A stretch of 7,819 nucleotides of DNA from the NCBI GenBank assembly GCA_019410105.1, contig DXTB01000020.1, positions 9,559-17,377 on the forward strand, written 5' to 3'. The translations under genes and the position numbers were made by a program. The stretch is from Clostridiales bacterium. GTDB lineage: Bacteria; Bacillota_A; Clostridia; Oscillospirales; Oscillospiraceae. Positions 1 to 6,466 of this stretch are shown piece after piece. Positions within the stretch are counted from its first letter, which is position 1; the number at the start of each line of letters is the position of its first letter. A model generated the notes under the pieces. That model saw only the letters and a list, made by a program, of their open reading frames with translations. It did not search any database and was not told the origin of the DNA.

Positions 1-9
1 GTCCTTCAT
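1..9 (-). CDS. Possible first codons of a downstream gene, cut by the window edge
   Basis: On the minus strand an ATG at 9-7 is followed by AAG GAC and then the window edge. GGAGG (22-18) lies eight bases upstream, an ideal ribosome binding site. The GGAGG is partly enclosed in a six-base-pair hairpin (CCCGCC 14-19 with GGCGGG 23-28). Three codons cannot be identified, so the call rests only on the ribosome binding site and its spacing. Confidence 0.3.
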
Positions 10-47
10 GACCCCCGCCTCCGGCGGGCGAACTGCAATCAGCATAA

Positions 48-83
48 CAGAGGCCCCGGAACCGTCTGGTTCCGGGGCCTCTG
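48..83 (-). terminator. Long GC-rich hairpin, probable operon terminator
   Basis: A perfect 16-base-pair inverted repeat (48-63 with 68-83) closes a four-base loop (64-67), 22 bases after the DUF1667 stop codon. The arm reads AGAGGCCCCGGAACC. On the minus strand it is followed by TTATGCTGATT, only moderately T-rich, so it is not a textbook Rho-independent terminator. Position and stem strength still favour termination, or a barrier to 3' exonucleases, at the end of the operon. The plus-strand exit side has no T-run either. Confidence 0.7.
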
Positions 84-105
84 GGCTGTTGAGCGCCTTG
101 ACTGT

Positions 106-450
106 CTACATATTCTTTGTGGTAATCCAGTCCACACCCGTTCCGCAGATATCCTGAACCACCACCGCTCCGGCGGCCACCGGAGCGCTGAGGCGGACTT
201 TTTTTAACAGATTCATGGCTTGGATAATCAATCTCTTTGGAATCTCCCCCGAGGTCTTGACCGGGCAGCAGGGGTGAATTGCCCCTTCTATCCGAACAAT
301 GCTGGTCAACGTCCGGGTGGGCGCTGTCAGCTCCTTATGTCCATATTCCTTTCCCCTGGGGCATCCATACCCCGTAACCAGAAACCCGTTCTCCTCATCC
401 ACATTCAGGCGACAGCCCTTGGGGCACACAATACAGGTAAGCTCCGTCAT
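106..450 (-). CDS. DUF1667 family small cysteine protein
   Basis: This is a 114-residue protein of the DUF1667 family, usually found next to GlpA-like and FAD/NAD oxidoreductase genes in Firmicutes and Thermotogae. The N-terminus has CIVCPKGC (Cys6, Cys9, Cys13), and Cys30 sits in GYGCPRGKEYG, so four cysteines are suitably placed for an iron-sulfur cluster or zinc. The family motif CPVKTSGEIPK (62-72) follows, with adjacent Cys61-Cys62. Cys102 is near the C-terminus. No signal peptide or membrane segment is seen. The likely role is a small electron-transfer or assembly subunit of the two upstream flavoproteins, comparable in position to GlpC but much smaller. This is inference from context. 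The start ATG at 450 overlaps the upstream TGA, with a G-rich ribosome binding site seven bases away. Confidence 0.88.
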   Translation of the reverse strand: MTELTCIVCPKGCRLNVDEENGFLVTGYGCPRGKEYGHKELTAPTRTLTSIVRIEGAIHPCCPVKTSGEIPKRLIIQAMNLLKKVRLSAPVAAGAVVVQDICGTGVDWITTKNM

Positions 451-1727
451 TCCTTCGCCCCCCTTTCCGCCGCCAGAGAAACCGTCAGTTTCCCGTCCCC
501 CGCCCGCTCCAGCAGACGCTTGGGCAGGACAATGTGCTCCATCTCACCCGGAGCCATGTGCTCCCTGGAGAAGCTGCATAGCTCCTCCCCTGAAGAGGTC
601 ACGCAGATACGACGGTTCCGGTACACGTTGTCAACCCGGAAAAAGAGATCCACGCCCTTCTCTACATGGGCGGGCCGTATCTTCTGCGGCACCGTATAAG
701 TGACCCCCGCGCCATTCTGCACCTCCAGGCAGGACAGGGCAGGGGAGCTCTGACCTGCCGCCGCATACCGGGCCGCCGCTGCACCGGCCCGCCGGCTCTC
801 CGCCGTGACAAAGTCGACCAGATCATGGACATGGACGACATTACCGCAGCTAAAAATTCCGGGAGTCACCGTTTCCATGTTTTCAAAAACTACGGCGCCG
901 CTGGTTCGGCTGTCAATGGGAATTCCTGCGGCGCGGGTCAGCTCGTTTTCAGGAATAAGTCCAACGCTCAGCAGAACGGTGTCGCAGTCAAACTTGATTT
1001 CCGTACCTGGTATTGGCCTGCGGTCAGCGCCTACCTCAGAGACCACAACCTGCTCCACCCGCTCCCGCCCCACGATATTCGTAATAGTGTGAGAGAGGTA
1101 AAGGGGAATCCCATAGTCCTTCAGGCATTGCACAATGTTTCGGTTTAATCCATTGGAGTAGGGCATCAGTTCCACACAGGCCAATACGTTGGCCCCCTCC
1201 AGCGTCATGCGGCGCGCCATAATCAGGCCGATGTCTCCGCTACCCAGAATAACCACCCGGCGGCCCACCATCCAGCCTTCAATGTTAATGTATCGCTGGG
1301 CGGTACCGGCTGTAAAAATTCCGGCCGGACGGTCTCCCGGAATGGCGATGGCCCCACGGGTACGCTCCCGGCAGCCCATGGCCAGCACGACAGCACCCGC
1401 CTGGATCTCCAGCAGTCCGTCCCGGCAATTGACCGCACGAACCGTGTGATCCTCCTCCACAGAGAGCACCATAGTATCCAGCAGGATCTCTACTCCCAGC
1501 TCAGAAGCCCGCTGAATAAAACGTCCCGCGTACTCAGGGCCAGTCAGCTCCTCTTTGAAATAGTGCAGTCCAAAGCCGTTGTGAATGCACTGATTCAGAA
1601 TGCCGCCCGGTTCCTTGTCCCGTTCCAGAACCAGCACCCGCTCCGCTCCCGCCTCACGCGCGCTGCAGGCCGCGGCCAGTCCGGCAGGGCCGCCGCCGAC
1701 CACTACCACCTGATAGTTAAGCGTCAT
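447..1727 (-). CDS. FAD/NAD(P)-dependent oxidoreductase, partner of the GlpA-like protein
   Basis: This is a pyridine nucleotide-disulfide oxidoreductase-fold flavoprotein, 426 residues. FAD motif GGGPAG is at 11-16 with ribose-binding Glu35, followed by GGILNQCIHNGFG (41-53). A second dinucleotide motif GSGDIG (162-167) indicates NAD(P) binding. The second FAD contact is TPGIFSCGNVVHVHDLVDF (288-306), which I recall as characteristic of the clade that travels with GlpA-like and DUF1667 genes. There is no CxxC redox disulfide, so it is not a disulfide reductase. Residues 330-426 form a separate, probably beta-rich C-terminal domain of unknown role. By position it would move electrons between the GlpA-like flavoprotein or DUF1667 protein and NAD(P), in the place held by GlpB in GlpABC, although it is not GlpB by sequence. 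Its TGA overlaps the next ATG (ATGA). Confidence 0.88.
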   Translation of the reverse strand: MTLNYQVVVVGGGPAGLAAACSAREAGAERVLVLERDKEPGGILNQCIHNGFGLHYFKEELTGPEYAGRFIQRASELGVEILLDTMVLSVEEDHTVRAVNCRDGLLEIQAGAVVLAMGCRERTRGAIAIPGDRPAGIFTAGTAQRYINIEGWMVGRRVVILGSGDIGLIMARRMTLEGANVLACVELMPYSNGLNRNIVQCLKDYGIPLYLSHTITNIVGRERVEQVVVSEVGADRRPIPGTEIKFDCDTVLLSVGLIPENELTRAAGIPIDSRTSGAVVFENMETVTPGIFSCGNVVHVHDLVDFVTAESRRAGAAAARYAAAGQSSPALSCLEVQNGAGVTYTVPQKIRPAHVEKGVDLFFRVDNVYRNRRICVTSSGEELCSFSREHMAPGEMEHIVLPKRLLERAGDGKLTVSLAAERGAKE

Positions 1728-3168
1728 GGACGGACACCTCCTTGATGGGGGAGCTGAGCAGCCAGGTCCCCTCCTCATCCATTGTTATATCCATTGGGGA
1801 AACACCCAACTCACGGGCCAGGATCTCATGCACCCGGGGGCCGCAGAATCCGCCCTGGCAGCGCCCCATACCCGCGTTGCAGCGGCGCTTGATGGCGTCA
1901 ATGGAACGGGGGACAATGGGACGGTGAATCGCCTCAACGATCTCCCCCTCCGTCACGGTTTCACACCGGCAGATAACCCGGCCGTAGAGCGGATCTTCGG
2001 CAATCACCGCGGCCTTCTCCGCATTGCTGAGTTCCCGGAACTTAATGCGCCTGCGCCGGTCGATAAACGTCTCCTTTTCCGTCAGCTCAAGACCGCACCC
2101 GGACAGTATGCGCAATCCCTCCAGGGCAATGGCCGGAGCTGCGGAGAGTCCGGGTGACTTGATACCCGCCAGGTTGATGAAATGAGGACAAATGGGGGAC
2201 TCTTCAATAACAAAGTCTGGTATTTGCGTATTGGGACGCACTCCGGCGTACTCATGAATCGTCTGACGGAAGTCAATGCCCGGAACAGAGCGCAGTCCTC
2301 CGCTCTTCACCTGACTCAGATAGGGTTCGACCGTGGCCACATGGTCGCCATCCTCCACCTGATATGCGTCGGGACCCACAATCAGGTTTCCATGAACCGT
2401 GGGGGCCACCAGGATTCCCTTGAAGCCGTGCTCGTCGGGACAGGGGAATACCACGGAGTTAATGATGCCCCCCTGGCTTTTGTCCAGAACGTAATACTGG
2501 CCGCAAAAATTTGTCTGTTTCAGCCCGCGGCCCCCCACCAGCTCATAAACCTGGGCGGAAAAGGCCCCCCCGGCGTTGATAACATAGCGGGCTTCATAGC
2601 TTCCGGAACTGGTTGTCACCACAAAGTGATCCTCATTCCGCTCAATCCCGGTTACGCGGGATGACAACTTCACCTCCACGCCATTGCGTACTGCCGTCTC
2701 CGCCATGGCAACGGCGTACTCCCAGGGATTAATAATACCGGAGCCAGGGGCATACAGGGCGCCGATCAGCTTGGGATTGAGGCCAGGCTCCAGCCGGAGC
2801 GCCTCCTCCCGGTCAATAATACGCACGCCCGGTACGCCATTGGCCACGCCGCGGTCATAGAGCTCCCTTACATACTCCATCTCCCGCTCGTCAAAGGCGA
2901 TCACAAACGAGGGGATATCCCGGTACTCTACATCTAGTTTCTTGCAGATTTCCCGGGCCATAGCAATGCCCTCCAGGTTCATGCGGGCCTCCAGGCTGCC
3001 GGGCGGGCAGTCAAAGCCGGCGTGCAGAATGGCACTGTTGGCCTTGGTTACTCCGTTGGCCACATCGTTGAACCGTTCACATACACAGACCTTCAGTTGA
3101 TACCGTGACAGCGTATACGCCATGGCAGACCCAATTACTCCGCAGCCGATGATCAGAACGTCATACAT
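1717..3168 (-). CDS. GlpA-like FAD-dependent oxidoreductase with C-terminal BFD-type [2Fe-2S] domain
   Basis: This is a flavoprotein dehydrogenase of 483 residues. The DAO-type FAD fold begins at residue 3, with dinucleotide motif GCGVIG (8-13) and ribose-binding Glu31. TKANSAILHAGFD and the run to about residue 370 match the GlpA/LhgO-like hydroxyacid and glycerol-3-phosphate dehydrogenases. The C-terminal domain holds Cys400, Cys402 (CRCE), Cys437 and Cys442 (CQGGFC), the BFD-like [2Fe-2S] ligand pattern, plus an extra Cys430. By family it would oxidise a secondary alcohol or hydroxyacid and pass electrons through FAD to the cluster. A GlpA annotation is expected from similarity, but no glycerol kinase or glycerol facilitator is nearby and the neighbours are an organic-anion type importer, so glycerol 3-phosphate is not a safe substrate. 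GGGAGG directly after the upstream TAA precedes the ATG by 12 bases. The gene overlaps the next by 11 bases. Confidence 0.88.
   Translation of the reverse strand: MYDVLIIGCGVIGSAMAYTLSRYQLKVCVCERFNDVANGVTKANSAILHAGFDCPPGSLEARMNLEGIAMAREICKKLDVEYRDIPSFVIAFDEREMEYVRELYDRGVANGVPGVRIIDREEALRLEPGLNPKLIGALYAPGSGIINPWEYAVAMAETAVRNGVEVKLSSRVTGIERNEDHFVVTTSSGSYEARYVINAGGAFSAQVYELVGGRGLKQTNFCGQYYVLDKSQGGIINSVVFPCPDEHGFKGILVAPTVHGNLIVGPDAYQVEDGDHVATVEPYLSQVKSGGLRSVPGIDFRQTIHEYAGVRPNTQIPDFVIEESPICPHFINLAGIKSPGLSAAPAIALEGLRILSGCGLELTEKETFIDRRRRIKFRELSNAEKAAVIAEDPLYGRVICRCETVTEGEIVEAIHRPIVPRSIDAIKRRCNAGMGRCQGGFCGPRVHEILARELGVSPMDITMDEEGTWLLSSPIKEVSVHDA
1735..1743 (-). promoter_or_regulatory. Ribosome binding site of the second flavoprotein, inside the preceding gene
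   Basis: AAGGAGGTG lies in the last codons of the GlpA-like gene (encoding Lys-Glu-Val) with ideal spacing to the ATG at 1727. A longer in-frame reading back to 1778 would bypass this site and add an arginine/proline-rich stretch before the FAD motif, so 1727 is chosen. The arrangement supports translational coupling of the two flavoproteins. Confidence 0.8.
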
Positions 3169-3186
3169 TAGTTTGAAAAGCCTCCC

Positions 3187-3939
3187 TTACCACCATTTGA
3201 TTTGATCGGTAACATACTGGCGGATTTTGGTAAACTCCGGCGAAGTCACATCGCGGGGCCGCGGAAGGTCTACCTTGAAGTCCTCTTTAATTGTAGTGGG
3301 TTTGTTGGTCAGGATCAGAATGCGTTCGGCGAGGTAAACAGCCTCCTCAATGTTGTGGGTAATAAACAGCACCGTGCTGCCTGTCTCCTTCCAAAGGCGA
3401 ACCACCTCGTCCTCCAGGTAGAAGCGGAGTTTGATGTCCATCTGCCCATAGGGTTCATCCATCAGCAGCAGATCCGGGTTCATGGCGAAGGCCCGGCCGA
3501 TGATAATACGCTGCTCGGTACTCACCGACAACTGGTGCGGATAGGCGTCACGAAAGTTTTGCAGGCCCATCAGCTTGATAATGTTTTCCACCCGCTCGTC
3601 GATCTCTTTTTTGGGCAGCTTTTTCAGCTCCAGCCCAAAGCGCAGGTTTTCCTCCACCGTCTTCCAGGGAATAGAGGACGGCTCCTGAAACACAAAGGCC
3701 AAATTGTGCTTTTTGGGGTCGGCGGACTCTCCGTCGATCAGAAGGTCGCCCTTGGATGGCATGTAAATGCGGGTCAGCAGGTTGAGAAACGTGGTCTTAC
3801 CGCAGCCGGTAGGGCCCACAATACAGATAAATTCACCCTTTCTGACATTAAAGGAGATGTCGTTGAGCACGTGCAGATCCCCAAAATATTTTGTGAGGTT
3901 CTTAACCTCCACCTTGTATTCACTCTTTGGTTCGCTCAT
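3187..3939 (-). CDS. ABC transporter ATPase, SsuB/TauB-like, with degenerate signature motif
   Basis: This is the second nucleotide-binding subunit, 250 residues. Walker A is canonical, GPTGCGKT (42-49). The Q-loop has Gln85, Walker B is LLLMDEP with Glu162, the D-loop reads QMD (166-168), and the H-loop FITHNIEEA has His195. The signature, which should read LSGGxxQ, reads LSVSTEQ (137-143): both glycines are lost, and the DNA codons confirm this. The C-terminus carries the VDLPRPRD motif of the NrtD/SsuB/TauB class. The start at 3939 has a strong GGAGG nine bases upstream, and the gap to the previous ATPase stop is 15 bases. Its defect complements those of the other ATPase, which fits an obligate heterodimer with one hydrolysing site. 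Confidence 0.92.
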   Translation of the reverse strand: MSEPKSEYKVEVKNLTKYFGDLHVLNDISFNVRKGEFICIVGPTGCGKTTFLNLLTRIYMPSKGDLLIDGESADPKKHNLAFVFQEPSSIPWKTVEENLRFGLELKKLPKKEIDERVENIIKLMGLQNFRDAYPHQLSVSTEQRIIIGRAFAMNPDLLLMDEPYGQMDIKLRFYLEDEVVRLWKETGSTVLFITHNIEEAVYLAERILILTNKPTTIKEDFKVDLPRPRDVTSPEFTKIRQYVTDQIKWW

Positions 3940-3954
3940 CCTTAACCACCTCCG

Positions 3955-4716
3955 TCAGAGCGCCAAATCCGTGTTGTCACTAATAATTTTCCGCAGGCGC
4001 AGGAACTCAGGGCTGACCGTATCTCTGGGCCGGGGCAGGTTGATGTCATAGATTTCCTTGACCTGCGCAGGGTAGTTGGTCAGCAACACAATGCGGTCGG
4101 CCAAATAGAGCGCCTCCTCGATATTGTTGGTGACGAAGATAAAGGTGCGCTTTTCACTTTCCCAGATTCGCAGCACCTCGTCCTGCATGGAATATCGGGT
4201 CTGGGCGTCCAGCTGTCCGAAGGGCTCGTCCATCAGCATAATCTCCGGATTGTTGGTATAGGCGCGGGCAATGCCTGCCCGCTGCTTCATGCCGCCGGAG
4301 AGCTGGCTGGGATAGCTTTTTTCAAAGCCCTGCAGGCCCACCAGGTTGATGTACTTCTGGGCCGTCTCCCGGCGCTGAGCCTTGGGCACACCCTTCATCT
4401 TGAGGCCGAACTCTACGTTTTCCATTACGGTTTTCCACGGCATCAGCGCCAGCTTCTGAAACACCATGCCAATACGCTCGTCGCTCCCATGGATCTCCTC
4501 TCCATCCAGGAAGAGACTCCCGTCCACCGGCTTTTCCAGCCCGGCTATCATATTCAGCAGTACAGTTTTACCGCAGCGCCCGGGGCCGAGTATGACCAGA
4601 AACTCATTGTCGTACACATCCAGAGACACGTCAACCACGGCGTCTGACACCTCATTTTTGACAATGTAGCTCTGAGAAATATGCTCCAGTCTCAGTTTGA
4701 CTTTTTTGCCGTCCAT
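3955..4716 (-). CDS. ABC transporter ATPase, SsuB/TauB-like, with degenerate Walker A and switch histidine
   Basis: This is a cytoplasmic nucleotide-binding subunit, 253 residues. The Walker A region reads GPGRCGKT (44-51): compared with GxxGxGKT the second conserved glycine is Arg47 (codon CGC at 4578-4576). The Q-loop glutamine is Gln87, and the signature LSGGMKQ (139-145) is perfect. Walker B is EIMLMDEP with catalytic Glu164, and the D-loop reads QLD (168-170). The H-loop reads FVTNNIEEA, so the switch histidine is Asn197. The C-terminal region INLPRPRD (225-232) is typical of the NrtD/SsuB/TauB class. The ATG at 4716 follows AAAGGA by ten bases; a longer frame back to 4800 would lie wholly inside the permease and lacks support. 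The preserved signature, Walker B and overall fold suggest a working but specialised subunit rather than a dead gene. Confidence 0.92.
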   Translation of the reverse strand: MDGKKVKLRLEHISQSYIVKNEVSDAVVDVSLDVYDNEFLVILGPGRCGKTVLLNMIAGLEKPVDGSLFLDGEEIHGSDERIGMVFQKLALMPWKTVMENVEFGLKMKGVPKAQRRETAQKYINLVGLQGFEKSYPSQLSGGMKQRAGIARAYTNNPEIMLMDEPFGQLDAQTRYSMQDEVLRIWESEKRTFIFVTNNIEEALYLADRIVLLTNYPAQVKEIYDINLPRPRDTVSPEFLRLRKIISDNTDLAL

Positions 4717-5516
4717 GGACAAACCATCCTTTCTAAGAGCTGGGTAATGATGGCCAGCAGCGCGCCGACCAAACCGATACACACCATGGACAACAGACAC
4801 AGGGCATAGTCTCCGGAGTCCATACCGCGGGTGATGAGGAAACCAATGCCGGACTTTCCGCCCAGCATCTCCGCAGCCAGCACCACCATCCAGCCGGCAG
4901 AGGTAGAGGTTCTCACACCGGCAAAAATGGCGTCCAGAGCCGATGGAATAGCGATTTCAAAGAGCATCTGCCGCTTGTTGGCGTGGAAAATGGTACCCAC
5001 ATTGAGGTACATGTTCTGCACATTGGAAATGCCCGCCTGCGTGTTGACCACCACCGGCATCAGCGCGCCGATAAATACAATCAGAATTTTGGGAAATTCA
5101 CCGGTGCCAAACCACATGGTCATCAATGGCACCCAGGCCAGGGGCGGCACGGAGCGAAAGGCGGTAAAGAGGGGCCCCAGTAGTGCGTTGGCCTTCTTGT
5201 TCCAGCCGATCAGAATGCCGAAAGAGATCCCAAGCAGCCAGGCAAAGGCCAGGGCAATAAATACGCGCAGAAGGCTGGCCCAAATGTGGCCAAAGAGGTT
5301 GAGCTGCTTGATCGGTTTTTCCATCAGCAGCAGGAATTGATTCCAAATATCCACAGGAGAGGGAAAGGTGCTGTTTTCCGCGCCCGCGGCCAAAAACCAC
5401 AGCAGGATCAGAAGCAGGACGGAAACTACAGGAAACACGGCGTAAATCCGGTTGCGGAGTCTCTCACGGCGCTCCGCGTCGCTCATGACAACAACACTGG
5501 TACTGCTCTGTTTCAT
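4692..5516 (-). CDS. ABC transporter permease, SsuC/TauC-like (second of two, altered EAA loop)
   Basis: This is the second membrane subunit, 274 residues. A hydrophilic N-terminus (1-22) is followed by hydrophobic segments near 25-45, 82-104, 124-136, 143-161, 200-216 and 238-262. RSVPPLAWVPLMTMWFGTGE (121-140) aligns with the same family motif in the first permease. VVLAAEMLGGKSGIGFLITR (211-230) is also typical of the class. The EAA coupling loop (172-191) keeps the IAIP end, but the nearly invariant glycine is replaced by His178 (codon CAC at 4985-4983). The gene overlaps the stop of the first permease by four bases and runs 25 bases into the first ATPase gene, so co-translation is expected. 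The divergence from its partner points to a heterodimeric permease pair rather than a recent duplication. Confidence 0.93.
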   Translation of the reverse strand: MKQSSTSVVVMSDAERRERLRNRIYAVFPVVSVLLLILLWFLAAGAENSTFPSPVDIWNQFLLLMEKPIKQLNLFGHIWASLLRVFIALAFAWLLGISFGILIGWNKKANALLGPLFTAFRSVPPLAWVPLMTMWFGTGEFPKILIVFIGALMPVVVNTQAGISNVQNMYLNVGTIFHANKRQMLFEIAIPSALDAIFAGVRTSTSAGWMVVLAAEMLGGKSGIGFLITRGMDSGDYALCLLSMVCIGLVGALLAIITQLLERMVCPWTAKKSN

Positions 5517-6355
5517 CGTTTCCACCTCAGCACTTTCTTCTCCAGCAGTCCCAGGACCGAGGTGAAAATGACGCCGATCACGCCGATGACAACAATACCC
5601 AGGATAATGATGTCGGCCCGGGCAAACTGTCGGCCCTGGAGGATCATGTACCCAAGTCCGGCATTGGCCGCCAGCATCTCAGCGGCCACCAGCGTGGCCC
5701 ATGCGTTTCCTAGGGCCACGCGGATGCCAGCAAAGGTCATGGTCATGGCAGACGGAATTCCAATCTTGCGGAACACCGTAAAATTGGAGGCTCCGCAGGT
5801 TTTGGCCACATTGATCAGCACCGGGCTGGACTGCTTAATGCCGGTATATGCATTGATAACACAGGGTACAAAGGCTGAAAAGAATACAATAAATGCCTTG
5901 GCCTGCAGGCCGATTCCCATCCAGATGATGGTCAGCGGAATCCAGGAAACCGGCGGTATGGGCCGCAGAATTTCAAAGATGGGCCGCATAAATTTGTCGA
6001 ATCCCCGGAACCAGCCCATAAAAAGCCCCAGAGGAATTCCGATGACAATTGCCAGCAGAAAACCCGTCAGGGCCACCTGGAGGCTGGCCATGATGTGAAC
6101 CCCCAGCACCGCGCCGTCCGGATTGGGATCCACCAGCTTTGTAGCAAACAGTGCGATAACCTCCGTAGGCGCCGGGACGTAGCGGCTGGGCAGAACCCCC
6201 GCCAGAACAGCTGCCTGCCAGAGAAGTAGAAAACCCAATATGCCGATGACCGACAGCATGGCCAGTTGGAAGCTGTTGCGCTTTTTCTGCCGCTTGACCA
6301 CTTCGACGCGCTCCTCGTTGGTCAGCTTCCGGCCCGCGCTGGAAGCATTTTGCAT
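5513..6355 (-). CDS. ABC transporter permease, SsuC/TauC-like (first of two)
   Basis: This is an integral membrane subunit of the importer, 280 residues, the usual length for BPD_transp_1 permeases of the nitrate/sulfonate/taurine class. A charged cytoplasmic N-terminus (1-29) precedes membrane segments near 31-54, 92-116, 135-147, 152-172, 205-228 and 247-272. The family motif RPIPPVSWIPLTIIWMGIG lies at 131-149. The EAA coupling loop at 183-201 is well conserved, with Gly188, nine residues, then IGIP, matching the Gx9IxLP pattern that contacts the ATPase. The ATG at 6355 follows an AAGGGGG purine stretch at suitable distance. Its TGA overlaps the start of the next permease (ATGA). The partner permease is clearly different, so the channel should be a heterodimer. 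Confidence 0.93.
   Translation of the reverse strand: MQNASSAGRKLTNEERVEVVKRQKKRNSFQLAMLSVIGILGFLLLWQAAVLAGVLPSRYVPAPTEVIALFATKLVDPNPDGAVLGVHIMASLQVALTGFLLAIVIGIPLGLFMGWFRGFDKFMRPIFEILRPIPPVSWIPLTIIWMGIGLQAKAFIVFFSAFVPCVINAYTGIKQSSPVLINVAKTCGASNFTVFRKIGIPSAMTMTFAGIRVALGNAWATLVAAEMLAANAGLGYMILQGRQFARADIIILGIVVIGVIGVIFTSVLGLLEKKVLRWKR
5523..5528 (-). promoter_or_regulatory. Ribosome binding site deciding the start of the second permease
   Basis: The minus strand reads GAGGTG, then six bases, then the ATG at 5516. An in-frame GTG at 5525-5523 lies inside this GAGGTG and cannot serve as the start. The ATG shares bases with the TGA of the upstream permease (ATGA), which suggests translational coupling and equal output of the two membrane subunits. 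Confidence 0.75.
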
Positions 6356-6403
6356 ATTACTTCCCCCTTACAACAAGTTTCCCCGCCGTTTGGCAGGCAA
6401 GGA

Positions 6404-6441
6404 GGCTGCACTGCGTGCCTAAGCGGAACGACAATGCAGCC
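6404..6441 (-). repeat. Possible stem-loop in the gap between binding protein and first permease
   Basis: The 111-base gap at 6356-6466 holds no gene. GGCTGCA (6404-6410) and TGCAGCC (6435-6441) form a perfect seven-base inverted repeat around a 24-base loop. A further AGCTGCA-like element near 6457-6463 (minus strand) could compete for the same partner. There is no T-run, so full termination is unlikely. In many ABC operons a stem-loop after the binding-protein gene stabilises its mRNA and gives more receptor than membrane subunits. That role here is inference. Confidence 0.35.
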
Positions 6442-6466
6442 CCGGGTTGCGCAGATGTGCAGCTGA

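Noticed and set aside
1717..3168. Naming the GlpA-like gene glpA (glycerol-3-phosphate dehydrogenase)
   Set aside because: The fold and BFD domain fit, but no other glycerol genes are visible and the transporter is of another class, so a specific symbol would overstate the substrate.
3202..3945. A 247-codon open frame on the plus strand covering almost the whole second ATPase gene
   Set aside because: It is exactly antisense to a well-supported ATPase, has no family motifs in its translation, and is explained by the GC-biased codon use of the minus-strand gene.
4717..4800. N-terminal extension of the first ATPase to 4800
   Set aside because: The extension lies inside the permease coding region, has no ribosome binding site support, and precedes the normal family N-terminus.
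5286..6098. A 270-codon open frame on the plus strand across the two permease genes
   Set aside because: It is antisense to two clear permeases and its translation shows no domain features. It is a shadow frame.
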